A DNA stretch of 64,000 bases from Actinomadura sp. KC06 (GTDB lineage: Bacteria; Actinomycetota; Actinomycetes; Streptosporangiales; Streptosporangiaceae), in NCBI RefSeq assembly GCF_004348735.1, contig NZ_SMKT01000017.1, positions 1-64,000 on the forward strand. The letters are read 5' to 3'. The stretch's first letter is position 1. Each line of letters opens with the position of its first letter. Positions 42,298 through 49,949 of the stretch are shown one piece after another. The position numbers were made by a program, and so were the translations under genes. The notes beneath the pieces were generated by a model, which made no database searches, was not told the origin of the DNA, and saw only the letters and a program-made list of their open reading frames with translations.

Positions 42298-42403
42298 GAC
42301 CGGCCGCCGCGTCGGAGCGCCCGCGCCCGTGACGCTCGTCTGCGCCGTGGTCAGTTTCGCCGCCGTCGTGGGGCCGCGCCTCGGGCGCTTCCGCTCCTGT
42401 TGA
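42089..42403 (+). CDS. Small two-helix membrane protein, element-associated?
   Basis: This 104-residue ORF starts at ATG 42089 after GAGGAGA. Two C-terminal hydrophobic segments are seen: DLAGAVVAGGVALLIT and PVTLVCAVVSFAAVVG. The N-terminal 40 residues are polar and cysteine-containing. The layout resembles Spd-type plasmid-spread proteins of actinomycete conjugative elements, but there is no sequence proof. No integrase, TraB/FtsK-like or replication gene is in the window. Confidence 0.45.
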   Translation: MESRARGQARCGAGPETRMVMVCPEAPTESAHPRLVLTPVPEPRVPASAAVTDLAGAVVAGGVALLITAETGRRVGAPAPVTLVCAVVSFAAVVGPRLGRFRSC

Positions 42404-42536
42404 CCCGCCCGCCCCGGCTGGATGTGTGCCGTAGACGGCGTGTTTCCGCCTGTATCGCGGTGGCTGCGCAGTAATTTCGCCGAAAGTCGCTAAATCGGTG
42501 GCGGATTTCGGGTGGAGCGTCCACCATAGGTCCGGT

Positions 42537-42566
42537 ACGGCACGTGTGACGGTTCCCACGTGCCGT
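42537..42566. promoter_or_regulatory. Perfect 10-10-10 palindrome
   Basis: ACGGCACGTG (42537-42546) and CACGTGCCGT (42557-42566) are perfect inverted repeats around a 10-bp spacer. The site lies 32 bp before the gene at 42599. A TTGACC follows at 42574-42579. It may be an operator or, less likely, a hairpin. Confidence 0.5.
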
Positions 42567-42598
42567 CTCTCAATTGACCGACCTGCCGGAGTGATCGC

Positions 42599-42970
42599 AT
42601 GCCTGTCCGACCCTGGAGCCCCGAGGACCTTGGGCGTCCGACGGACGGGACGTGGGCGGACGTGGCGTTCGGCCTCGGCGAGACCTACGAGCGCGAGGGC
42701 GACCTGGAGCAGGCCGCCGGCTGGTTCCGCCGGGCCGCCGAGTCGGGCCGCGCGGACGCGGCGCTGCGTCTCGGCGCCGTCCTCGGCCTGCTCGCCGACG
42801 CGGACTCCGCCGCCGACTCGGCCGAGGACCTGCTCGCCGAGGCCACCCGCTGGCTCAGCGGCGCGCAGGACGCCACCACCCCCGACGCCATCGAGCTGAT
42901 CACCGACATGCTCAACCGGCAGCTGCGGCAGGCGGCGCGCCGCGGGCTGGAACCCGCCCCGACCGGCTGA
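42599..42970 (+). CDS. Small Sel1/TPR-like repeat protein
   Basis: This 123-residue protein has a TPR or Sel1-like helix pair (AFGLGETYEREGDLEQAAGW, then FRRAAESGRADAALRLGAVL), probably a single superhelical repeat unit used in protein binding. An acidic region with ADADSAADSAEDLLAEA and a helical C-terminus follow. There is no signal peptide. ATG 42599 has GGAG. No partner is evident; the next gene begins 91 bp away. Confidence 0.65.
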   Translation: MPVRPWSPEDLGRPTDGTWADVAFGLGETYEREGDLEQAAGWFRRAAESGRADAALRLGAVLGLLADADSAADSAEDLLAEATRWLSGAQDATTPDAIELITDMLNRQLRQAARRGLEPAPTG

Positions 42971-43061
42971 CGCGTTCGGACGCCTCCCGGTTCGTCATGA
43001 ACCGAACCGCCACGCTCATCGTCGGACTCCATGAGATCGACGACAGCGGAAGGTGGACGAA

Positions 43062-44435
43062 GTGAGCGGCGAGGAGCCCGGGTACGTGCCCCCGGACCAC
43101 AAGACCACCGCCGAGTTCCGCGTCCCCGGAAAGGTCGCGGATCCCCAGCCCGCCGCCGGGCCGGGGCCGGAGGCGACCATCGTCGACGAGCCCGTGGGCG
43201 ATCTCATCGACCCCGGCGTGACCTCCCAGGACGTCGCGCCGGAGGACGACCTGGGCGCCACGTTCGCCGACGTGCCGATCGACGACCCCGAGGACGACGA
43301 CGTCCAGGGCCCTGCGGAGGGCGCGGTAGAGCCCGCGGCTGCAACGCTCCAAGACGTCCCTGCGGACGACCTGGACGACGATCCAGAGGATGAGCCGGAG
43401 GACCGCTCGTCCGTGACCGTCTCCGACATTCGCGTCCCGCCGAAGGTGATGGCCTTCGAGATGCCGGGCGAGGAGGCGTCGGCGGCTGAGCCGGTCACGG
43501 TGCCCGAGGACGTCGAGGAGACTCCCGCGGCTGAGCAGCCGGCGATGCACGAGCAGGCGCCGCCTCCGCCCGCCGGACCGCAGGCGGCGGCTCCCGTGGC
43601 CGGGGAGGCGCGCTGGACGGAGCAGTTCGGCGCCGAGGCGGAATCGACGAACCCTGCCGCCGGGGCTCCGGCCCCCGCGCAGGCACAGCCGCAGGCGTAC
43701 GTGCCTCCGCCTCCCGCTGAGTCGACGGTGCCGCCGTCCTATGAGGCGACCGCACCGGCGATGCCGCATGCCGCATCGCCGTCCGGGGGAGTGCCGCCGG
43801 TCGGGCCGGTCGGGCCGTCCGGGCAGTCTCGCTCACGACGTCCGCTGCTGCTCATCGCGCTGATCGGCATAGTGCTGCTCCTCGCCATCGCCGCGGTCGG
43901 TGTGCTGCTGTACAACCGCGGCTCCGAGACGACGGGGAAGGCAGCGCCGACGCCGTCGTCATCGCCGTCCGCCGCACAGTCGTCACCCGGCGACCCCGGC
44001 GGGCCGCCGCCCGGCCAGGCGCCCGCGACGCCTCCGTCGACCGCCGGTCCCTCGGGCGGGGTGCCCGGGCAGCCGCCCGCGTCCCAGGCTCCTGCCGCGC
44101 CGAGCGCGCCGATCGGCCCTGTGCTGGACGGCGACGGCATCACGTACCAGCTCGTCCAGCAGAGCCAGGGGTACTACGAGGGCAAGATGGTCCTCACCAA
44201 CAGCACTGACAGGCCGATGCGGACGTGGCGTCTCACGTTCCAGGTCCCCGGCGCGGTCGTGAAGAACATCTGGGGCGCGCGGCTCGTCAGCGGCGGGTCG
44301 AGCGTCGAGATCACGAACCTGGACGGCGCGCCCGCGATCCCGCCGGGCGGGACGTGGGACGTCCAGTTCGGCGCGTCGGGCGCGACGTCCACCCCGAAGA
44401 ACTGCAAGCTCAACGGCCGGCCCTGCGGCTTCTAA
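43062..44435 (+). CDS. Membrane-anchored CBM2-type cellulose-binding protein
   Basis: This 457-residue protein has a long acidic, Pro/Ala-rich N-terminal region (residues 1-260), one membrane helix (PLLLIALIGIVLLLAIAAVG, about 265-290), a Ser/Pro/Gly linker, and a C-terminal family 2 carbohydrate-binding module at about 360-457. The module shows spaced aromatics and the terminal Cys pair (NIWGARLVSGGSSVEITN and LNGRPCGF). The N-terminus lies in the cytoplasm and the CBM2 outside, an unusual topology with no catalytic domain. GTG 43062 is preferred over GTG 43053 because of GGAAGG at 43048-43053. Confidence 0.75.
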   Translation: MSGEEPGYVPPDHKTTAEFRVPGKVADPQPAAGPGPEATIVDEPVGDLIDPGVTSQDVAPEDDLGATFADVPIDDPEDDDVQGPAEGAVEPAAATLQDVPADDLDDDPEDEPEDRSSVTVSDIRVPPKVMAFEMPGEEASAAEPVTVPEDVEETPAAEQPAMHEQAPPPPAGPQAAAPVAGEARWTEQFGAEAESTNPAAGAPAPAQAQPQAYVPPPPAESTVPPSYEATAPAMPHAASPSGGVPPVGPVGPSGQSRSRRPLLLIALIGIVLLLAIAAVGVLLYNRGSETTGKAAPTPSSSPSAAQSSPGDPGGPPPGQAPATPPSTAGPSGGVPGQPPASQAPAAPSAPIGPVLDGDGITYQLVQQSQGYYEGKMVLTNSTDRPMRTWRLTFQVPGAVVKNIWGARLVSGGSSVEITNLDGAPAIPPGGTWDVQFGASGATSTPKNCKLNGRPCGF

Positions 44436-44457
44436 GGCAGGCGCTAGGCTCTCGACC

Positions 44458-45225
44458 ATGCGTATCGCCAGGTTCTCCACCGACGACGGCATGTCCTTCG
44501 GCGTGGTGGAGGAGAACACCGTCGCGGCAATCGCGGCCCACCCGTTCGGTGATCTGACGTTCACCGGACAGCGCCTTCCGCTCGCCGACGTCCGGCTGCT
44601 CGCGCCGATCCTGCCCAGCAAGGTCATCGCGATCGGCAAGAACTACGCCGACCACGTCCGCGAGATGGGCGGTGACACGCCCCCGGCCGAGCCGGTCGTG
44701 TTCTCCAAGCCGTCCACCGCCGTGATCGGGCCGGGCGAGGCGGTCGCCTACCCGCAGAAGCTGTCCGAGCGGGTCGACTTCGAGGGCGAGCTGGCCGTCG
44801 TCATCGGCCGGATGTGCCGCGAGGTCCCGGCGTCCCGCGCCGCCGAGGTCATCCTCGGCTACACGTGCGCGAACGACGTCACGGCCCGCGACCTGCAGGC
44901 GAAGGACGGGCAGTGGACGCGGGCCAAGGGCTTCGACACGTTCTGCCCGATCGGCCCGTGGATCGAGACGGAGGCCGACCCCGCCGACCTGGCCATCAGC
45001 ACGAGCGTCAACGGCGAGGTCCGGCAGGACTCCCGCACCTCCCTGCTGCTGCACGACATCCCGGCCCTGGTCGAGTACGTCAGCCAGGTCATGACGCTGC
45101 TGCCCGGCGACGTGATCCTCACCGGCACGCCCGCCGGCGTCGGCCCGCTGGAGATCGGGGACGAGGTCACCGTCACCGTGGAGAGCATCGGCAGCCTCAC
45201 CAACCGCGTCGTCGCCCGGGACTGA
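44458..45225 (+). CDS. Fumarylacetoacetate hydrolase family protein
   Basis: This 255-residue enzyme of the FAH superfamily (YcgM/Fahd1-like) cleaves or decarboxylates diketo acids with Mg2+. The metal motif is EFEGELAVVIG-like DFEGELAVVIGR, and other family signatures are KVIAIGKNYADHVREMG, GYTCANDVTARDLQ, KGFDTFCPIGPWI and TGTPAGVGPLEIGD. The substrate could be acylpyruvate or oxaloacetate. It is followed 11 bp later by the DUF2461 gene, probably cotranscribed. Confidence 0.93.
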   Translation: MRIARFSTDDGMSFGVVEENTVAAIAAHPFGDLTFTGQRLPLADVRLLAPILPSKVIAIGKNYADHVREMGGDTPPAEPVVFSKPSTAVIGPGEAVAYPQKLSERVDFEGELAVVIGRMCREVPASRAAEVILGYTCANDVTARDLQAKDGQWTRAKGFDTFCPIGPWIETEADPADLAISTSVNGEVRQDSRTSLLLHDIPALVEYVSQVMTLLPGDVILTGTPAGVGPLEIGDEVTVTVESIGSLTNRVVARD

Positions 45226-45236
45226 AGGGGAGAGCC

Positions 45237-45872
45237 ATGGCGGTCGGCGGCTTCACCGACGAGGCGTTCTCGTTCTATGAGGGCTTGCAGGTCGACAACA
45301 GCAAGGCGTACTGGACGGCCCACAAGGAAACGTACGAGCGCCACGTGCGTGAACCCCTGGTCGAGCTGTGCGCCGAACTTGAGGAGGAGTTCGGCGCGGT
45401 CAAGCTCTTCCGCCCGTACCGGGACGTCCGGTTCAGCAAGGACAAGACGCCGTACAAGACGCACCAGGGCGGCCACACGAGCGAAGGGTTCTACGTCCAG
45501 GTCGACGCGGACGGGCTGATGGTCGCCGGCGGCATGTACGCCCCCACGCCCGACCAGCTCCGCCGCTACCGTGAAGCGGTCGGCTCGGACCTCTACGGCC
45601 CTGAACTCCAGAGCATCGTGGACGACCTGCGCTCCGCCGGGATGGAGATCGCGGGGGACCGGCTCAAGACCCGCCCGCGCGGCACGCCCGAGGACCATCC
45701 GCGGCTGGACCTGCTACGGCACCGCTCCCTCTACGCCCACAAGGGCTGGCCCGCCGACCCGTGGATGGCGACGCCGGAGGTGGTGACGCGGGTCCGCGAA
45801 TCATGGCGGCGGCTGCGTCCCCTCGTCGACTGGGGGCAACGCCACATAGGCCCACCCGACTTCACTCGCTGA
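45237..45872 (+). CDS. DUF2461 (TIGR02453) family protein
   Basis: This 211-residue protein starts MAVGGFTDEAFSFYEGLQVD. Family signature segments are NSKAYWTAHKETYERHVREP, FRPYRDVRFSKDKTPYKTHQ and FYVQVDADGLMVAGGMYAPT. The function of DUF2461 is not established. ATG 45237 has GGGGAG and follows the FAH gene by 11 bp. Nothing unusual is seen. Confidence 0.93.
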   Translation: MAVGGFTDEAFSFYEGLQVDNSKAYWTAHKETYERHVREPLVELCAELEEEFGAVKLFRPYRDVRFSKDKTPYKTHQGGHTSEGFYVQVDADGLMVAGGMYAPTPDQLRRYREAVGSDLYGPELQSIVDDLRSAGMEIAGDRLKTRPRGTPEDHPRLDLLRHRSLYAHKGWPADPWMATPEVVTRVRESWRRLRPLVDWGQRHIGPPDFTR

Positions 45873-45902
45873 CCGCCCCATCGCGCCGGGTGCGGTGCGG
45901 CG

Positions 45903-46502
45903 TTATCCGGTGAAGGCGTCCGGTGGGACGCGGGCGCCGGTCTGCGGGGTCACGCCGTCCCAGTGCTCGACCTCGGCCAGCGCCCATTCGGCCCAGCGCA
46001 GCAGCAGCGCGTTCTGCTCCCGCAGGAACTTCGCGGGCAGCGCGATCACGGGGAGCCGGTCCGGATACGGGCCGCCCTCCTCGTACTCGGCCATTCGTGC
46101 CTCGGTGATGGCGACGCGCCGCTCGGCGTCGTCCCGTATCCGGCGCAGCGTGGAGCGCAACTGCCCGAGATCGCCGTGGTCGGCGAAGGCCACCTTGAGC
46201 AGGGCCTCGAACTCCAGCACGGGTCCGGCGCCGGGCTCGTCCAGCCATTGCCGCAGGCTGGCGCGCCCCTCCTCGGTGATCTCGTAGACCGTGCTCTTGC
46301 GCCGCCCCGTGTACTCGGTGCGCGACCGGGCGAGCCCGTGCTCGACCAGCTTCTTCGGCTCCTCGTACAGGACGCTCTCCGCGCGCGGCCACACCGACTG
46401 CAGAGCGCGCTTCATCTGCTCCTTGAGCTCGTACGTCGTCCAGGGCCGGACGGCGAGCAACGACAGGATCGCGAAGGACGTCGTCGTGAGTTCCCGTGGC
46501 AT
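45903..46502 (-). CDS. PadR-family transcriptional regulator (PadR/Vir type)
   Basis: The protein has 199 residues: a winged helix at about 1-85 (AILSLLAVRPWTTYELKEQM, then GRRKSTVYEITEEGRASLRQ) and the C-terminal Vir-like helical domain ending in LRWAEWALAEVEHWDGV. It is divergent from a VOC-fold gene across a 64-bp region with two palindromes, so it probably controls itself and that gene. ATG 46502 is clear. Confidence 0.9.
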   Translation of the reverse strand: MPRELTTTSFAILSLLAVRPWTTYELKEQMKRALQSVWPRAESVLYEEPKKLVEHGLARSRTEYTGRRKSTVYEITEEGRASLRQWLDEPGAGPVLEFEALLKVAFADHGDLGQLRSTLRRIRDDAERRVAITEARMAEYEEGGPYPDRLPVIALPAKFLREQNALLLRWAEWALAEVEHWDGVTPQTGARVPPDAFTG

Positions 46503-46512
46503 GGGCCTTGAC

Positions 46513-46555
46513 GATACTCCGGTTCAGAGTATCGTCGATACTCCGAACCGGAGTA
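46513..46555. promoter_or_regulatory. Paired PadR operators
   Basis: GATACTC (46513-46519) and GAGTATC (46527-46533) form a perfect 7-7-7 palindrome. TACTCCG (46539-46545) and CGGAGTA (46549-46555) form a second perfect 7-3-7 palindrome. Both lie between the divergent PadR and VOC genes. The ATACTC core is the same as at the first PadR locus (24352). Confidence 0.65.
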
Positions 46556-46566
46556 AAGGAGTGCGC

Positions 46567-46989
46567 ATGCCGCCGTCGGTCACCGGTTTCTCCCACCTTT
46601 CCCTCTCCGTCGCCGACCGGGACAAGAGCGTCCAGTGGTACGGGGACGTCCTCGGCTTCACCCCGTTCCACGTGCAGGACGACGACCGCTGGCTGGAGAC
46701 GATCTGCATCCTCCCCGGCCGGCTGACCGTCCTCGGCCTCGTCCAGCACCGGGACGCCGCCGGCCCCTTCGACCACCGCCGCGCCGGCCTCGACCATCTC
46801 GCCTTCGCCGTCGACGACCGCGCCGCCCTCGAAGAGTGGTACGCCCGCCTCGTCGACCTCGGCGTCACCTGCTCGCCGGTCGCCGAGACGCCGTTCGGGC
46901 CCGTCCTGTGCTTCCGCGACCCCGACGACGTCCAGCTCGAACTCTTCGCCATGGAACCCGCGGACCCGCCCGCGGACTCACCTGGATGA
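46567..46989 (+). CDS. VOC family (glyoxalase-like) protein
   Basis: This 140-residue protein has two beta-alpha-beta-beta-beta modules: SHLSLSVADRDKSVQWYGDV and LDHLAFAVDDRAALEEWYAR. Metal-ligand-type His and Glu positions are in HLSLSV, LDHLAF and VQLELFAM. Substrates range from glyoxal adducts to antibiotics, so none is assigned. ATG 46567 follows AGGAG; it is divergent from PadR and probably controlled by it. Confidence 0.9.
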   Translation: MPPSVTGFSHLSLSVADRDKSVQWYGDVLGFTPFHVQDDDRWLETICILPGRLTVLGLVQHRDAAGPFDHRRAGLDHLAFAVDDRAALEEWYARLVDLGVTCSPVAETPFGPVLCFRDPDDVQLELFAMEPADPPADSPG

Positions 46990-46990
46990 C

Positions 46991-47033
46991 GGCCCGCCGG
47001 GCCGGGCGGACGGGGGCTCCGGCCCGGCGGGCC
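46991..47033 (+). terminator. Strong GC hairpin after the VOC gene
   Basis: GGCCCGCCGGGCC (46991-47003) pairs perfectly over 13 bp with GGCCCGGCGGGCC (47021-47033). It follows the VOC stop at once. It is probably a terminator that isolates the tRNA promoter. Confidence 0.65.
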
Positions 47034-47049
47034 GGCTGCGCCAATCGTT

Positions 47050-47078
47050 TTGGTCGCAGTCCCAAGGTCCTGTATTCT
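47050..47078 (+). promoter_or_regulatory. Promoter of the tRNA-Gln/tRNA-Glu unit
   Basis: TTGGTC at 47050-47055 and TATTCT at 47073-47078 are separated by exactly 17 bp, as expected for a housekeeping sigma factor. The tRNA-Gln gene begins 53 bp after the -10. Confidence 0.65.
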
Positions 47079-47130
47079 CATCGAGGCGCGAGCGACCCAG
47101 CCTCTAACGGCACGGGCGCCCGTACCTCAC

Positions 47131-47202
47131 TGGGGTATGGTGTAATCGGCAGCACGAGTGATTCTGGTTCACTTAGTCTAGGTTCGAGTCCTGGTACCCC
47201 AG
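47131..47202 (+). tRNA. tRNA-Gln (CTG)
   Basis: The 72-nt cloverleaf has acceptor TGGGGTA/TACCCCA with discriminator G. The anticodon stem AGTGA/TCACT (47157-47161, 47169-47173) encloses loop TTCTGGT with anticodon CTG (47164-47166). The T-arm contains GTTCGAGTC. CCA is not encoded. The product is a substrate for MnmA and, as Glu-tRNA(Gln), for GatCAB, both encoded in this window. Confidence 0.95.
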
Positions 47203-47227
47203 CTGCGTCCGTACACAGCGGACACAC

Positions 47228-47300
47228 GCCCCCGTCGTCTAGTGGCCTAGGACGCCGCCCTCTCAAGGCGGTAACGGCGGTTCGAATCCGCTCGGGGGTA
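47228..47300 (+). tRNA. tRNA-Glu (CTC)
   Basis: The 73-nt cloverleaf has acceptor GCCCCCG/CGGGGGT with discriminator A. The anticodon stem CCGCC/GGCGG encloses CTCTCAA with anticodon CTC (47262-47264). The T-arm contains GGTTCGAATCC. It is 25 bp after tRNA-Gln in the same orientation and shares its promoter. Confidence 0.95.
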
Positions 47301-47312
47301 CACGAATGAAGC

Positions 47313-47341
47313 AGCCGCAGATCCTTGGATCTGCGGCTTTT
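47313..47341 (+). terminator. Terminator of the tRNA unit
   Basis: AGCCGCAGATCC (47313-47324) and GGATCTGCGGCT (47327-47338) form a perfect 12-bp stem with a 2-base turn, followed by TTT at 47339-47341. It closes the tRNA-Gln/tRNA-Glu unit. Confidence 0.85.
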
Positions 47342-47354
47342 GGTTTGTGGACGG

Positions 47355-48539
47355 TCAGCGCTGCCCGGTGATCAGTTTGTCCGCCAGCGACACGATCGGT
47401 CCGCTGGTCCGCTGGTCGTAGTTGCAGAGGAAGACCACGATCCAGCCGGAGTGCGGGTACCAGTACCAGTTGGCGTCCACGCCGGGGGAGCCTCCGTTGT
47501 GCCCGATGATCCACTGGCCGTTCTGGAGGACGACGCCAGGGCCGTACCCGGAGAAGCCGATCCTGGCCGGTTCGCCGGGCCTGTGCGGCAAGGGCCGCAT
47601 GGGGACCTTCGCGCTGGTGATGAGCTCGGTGAACGTGCGGCCGAGCAGCTTGTGGCCGAGCAGGGCGTCGGTGAAACGCACCAGGCCCGCCGCGTTGGAG
47701 AAGGCGCCGCCGGCGGGGGAGTCGACGAAATCGCGGTTGCCGACGTCGTCGACACGTCCCGACGGCGTCATCGTGTAAGGGTGGGCGATGCGCGGGTTGT
47801 CGCGCCATTCCGGCCTGGAGTAGAAATTCGCGCCGGGCATGCCGGACGCCGCGAAGATGTGTTCCCGTACGTAGTCGTAATACGACTGGTTGGAAACCTT
47901 CGCGACGATGGCGCCGATAGCGGCATAGGCGGAATTGCTGTACCGGTAACTTGTTCCGGGTGTGAAATGCGGCTTTCCTTTGCGGACGAAGGTCATGACG
48001 CCGTCCATGACCTCCTTCTCGCTGTTCCACTTGGCAGCTTCATCCGGGTAGTTCTTGTTCTCCATGCGGTAGTCGCCCATGCCCGACGTGTGGGTGAGCA
48101 TCTGGTGGATGGTGACGTTGTCGGCGACCTCCGCGGGGAAGCCGTCCAGGTAGGCGCCGAGTTTCTCGCCGTACGCCACCTTGCCCTGCTCGGCGAGCTG
48201 CGCCAGCGCGATCGCGGTGCAGACCTTGGTGATCGAGCCGAGCGAGAAGATCGTGTCCGGGCCGTTGGGGATCCGCCGCTGCTTGTCGGCCATCCCGTAG
48301 GACCGCGACAGCACCGGGCGGCTCCAATGGACGAGCAGGACCGTGCCCGAGAACTCGTCCTTGCGGGCCTGCTCCCGGACGAACAGGTCGAATTCGCCTC
48401 CCGGCCGCAGGCTCTTCGGCACCCGGCCATGACCCTCGCGGCCGGCGGTCGCGTTCGCCGTCCCGGCCCCCAGGACTCCGCTCGCGGCGAGCGGTGCGGC
48501 CCCCATCAGCCCGAGCGCCGATCGTCGATTCACGGCCAT
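47355..48539 (-). CDS. Secreted serine hydrolase (beta-lactamase / PBP4-like)
   Basis: This 394-residue class C beta-lactamase-like hydrolase has a twin-arginine-type signal (VNRRSALGLMGAAPLAASGV, ending near TANA), so it is probably exported by Tat. Catalytic motifs are SxxK in SLGSITKVC, Y-x-N in RYSNSAY, and HxG-like GHNGGSPG near the C-terminus. The substrate may be a peptide, ester or D-amino acid bond. The ATG 48539 start has GGGAGA. The gene is convergent with the tRNA unit. Confidence 0.9.
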   Translation of the reverse strand: MAVNRRSALGLMGAAPLAASGVLGAGTANATAGREGHGRVPKSLRPGGEFDLFVREQARKDEFSGTVLLVHWSRPVLSRSYGMADKQRRIPNGPDTIFSLGSITKVCTAIALAQLAEQGKVAYGEKLGAYLDGFPAEVADNVTIHQMLTHTSGMGDYRMENKNYPDEAAKWNSEKEVMDGVMTFVRKGKPHFTPGTSYRYSNSAYAAIGAIVAKVSNQSYYDYVREHIFAASGMPGANFYSRPEWRDNPRIAHPYTMTPSGRVDDVGNRDFVDSPAGGAFSNAAGLVRFTDALLGHKLLGRTFTELITSAKVPMRPLPHRPGEPARIGFSGYGPGVVLQNGQWIIGHNGGSPGVDANWYWYPHSGWIVVFLCNYDQRTSGPIVSLADKLITGQR

Positions 48540-48614
48540 GCGCGATTCTCCCTTCCCGGCAGGCCGGACCGGTCCGACCCTCCCGCGAAGAGGCAATCTG
48601 ATCGCGTGTTTCCT

Positions 48615-49361
48615 TTACGTTTCGCCGGCGGCCTCGCCGTCGCCGTTCGCCGGGACGAAGGCGGCACGAGTCACGTCACGTTCTAGAGTGGCCGCCTCGT
48701 GGCCGTACGTTCCTATGTCGTCCGTTCGGATGATCAGGCAGAACCTTTCGGCGTTCTCCAACGAGTCGGCCAGGTCGCGGTGCCGCCGTTTCAAGAAGTG
48801 GACGGCGGCGCGATTGGAGAGGGCGGTCTGCCCGGAGATCACGAAGACCGGCCGGGAATCGGGGCCGGGACGGAACTTGGCCACCAGGGCGCGTTCTCGC
48901 TGACCGCGTTCATACCGGAATTTCTCACCGCCGATCAGGAACGCCATCGAGTCGTCGCCGTCGCCGTAAGGCAGGATGGTGACGCCGGGCAGGTGCGCGG
49001 CCAGATGCCCGCCGGTCCGCGGATTGGAACCGCCCGACGGGCCGCCGATGCAGAATTCGGTACTGGAGCCGTTGCCTTCCCGGAACTCCCGCGCCTGGCG
49101 GATGGCGACGGGACTGCCCAGTTCCCGTCCGAGCATCGCGATCTCGACGAGCGCGTGGACGTCGTCCTGGGCCGTGGTGCCGGGCTTGCTGTACTTGTCG
49201 TTCATCACCACGACACACGGCGCACCGCCTTCGAGCCCGAAGAAAGCGGCTTTCCGATGCAGCGTCCGAGCGCGCTTCGCGCGGTTCAGCAGCCAGACGC
49301 CTCCGCCGCTCAAGACGCTGGTCACCAGGCCGATCACGACGTTGAGCAGCGCAGCCGACAT
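48615..49361 (-). CDS. Uncharacterised membrane-anchored protein with a CIGGP motif
   Basis: This 248-residue protein begins with a membrane helix (ALLNVVIGLVTSVLSGGGVW). The body has alternating strands and helices: APCVVVMNDKYSKPGTTAQD, then DVHALVEIAMLGRELGSPVA. It also has a motif EFCIGGPSGGSNPRTGGHLA and the ending VISGQTALSNRAAVHFL. The alternating pattern and the GGP-N-T motif suggest a Rossmann-like nucleotide or ligand pocket, but I recognise no family. ATG 49361 has GAAGGA close by. It is 75 bp upstream of the hydrolase on the same strand; a shared operon is possible. Confidence 0.55.
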   Translation of the reverse strand: MSAALLNVVIGLVTSVLSGGGVWLLNRAKRARTLHRKAAFFGLEGGAPCVVVMNDKYSKPGTTAQDDVHALVEIAMLGRELGSPVAIRQAREFREGNGSSTEFCIGGPSGGSNPRTGGHLAAHLPGVTILPYGDGDDSMAFLIGGEKFRYERGQRERALVAKFRPGPDSRPVFVISGQTALSNRAAVHFLKRRHRDLADSLENAERFCLIIRTDDIGTYGHEAATLERDVTRAAFVPANGDGEAAGET

Positions 49362-49469
49362 AGGTCCTTCCCCATGGCTCGCACGCCGGCCGCTTCGAGC
49401 AGGCGGTCGCCGAAGATTGGCGACAACTGGACGGTTCCAGGGCAAAGGCAAGCCTATTGCACGACCCCG

Positions 49470-49877
49470 TCACGGATTGGGTGGACGGGACGGGCCTAGG
49501 AGGTCCCACCGGTTGCCGGCTATGTCGACGAACACGGCGACCCGTCCATAGGGCTCGGTGCGGGGTTCGGCGACGAATTCGACGCCCGCGGCCTTCATGC
49601 GCTGGTGGGCCTCGTCGAAGTCGTCCACATGGAGGAAGAATCCGACGCGGCCCGCGACCTGCTCTCCGACGACGGCGGTTTGGCGGTCGCCGTCCGCGCG
49701 GGCCAGCAGGATTCCAGTCTCGGCTCCCGGCGGACGGACGACGACCCAACGCTTGGGTCGCCCGTCGTTGGTGCGTGATGGTGAGTCCTCGACCAGGTCG
49801 AAACCCAAGGCGCCGGTGAAGAATTCGATGGCGCGGTCGTAGTCGTCCACGACGATTGCGATCAGGTCGAGTCGCAC
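49470..49877 (-). CDS. VOC family protein
   Basis: This 135-residue glyoxalase/bleomycin-resistance-like protein starts MRLDLIAIVVDDYDRAIEFF and has a second module with RVGFFLHVDDFDEAHQRMKA. It ends VFVDIAGNRWDLLGPSR, with the terminal metal-ligand position replaced or shifted. GTG 49877 starts at the beginning of the fold. It is divergent from another VOC gene only 72 bp away, yet the two are not close paralogs. Confidence 0.85.
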   Translation of the reverse strand: MRLDLIAIVVDDYDRAIEFFTGALGFDLVEDSPSRTNDGRPKRWVVVRPPGAETGILLARADGDRQTAVVGEQVAGRVGFFLHVDDFDEAHQRMKAAGVEFVAEPRTEPYGRVAVFVDIAGNRWDLLGPSRPPNP

Positions 49878-49949
49878 CGACCAGATTAGAAGGCGCCCAC
49901 TCTGCGGTCGTCCAGCACGGTTGTCGGTGGCCGGCGGTAGCGTCACGGC

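Noticed and set aside
38084..42403. Complete integrative conjugative element in the accessory patch
   Set aside because: No integrase, excisionase, Tra/FtsK or Rep gene and no att repeats at the nearest tRNAs (47131-47300); at most a fragment.
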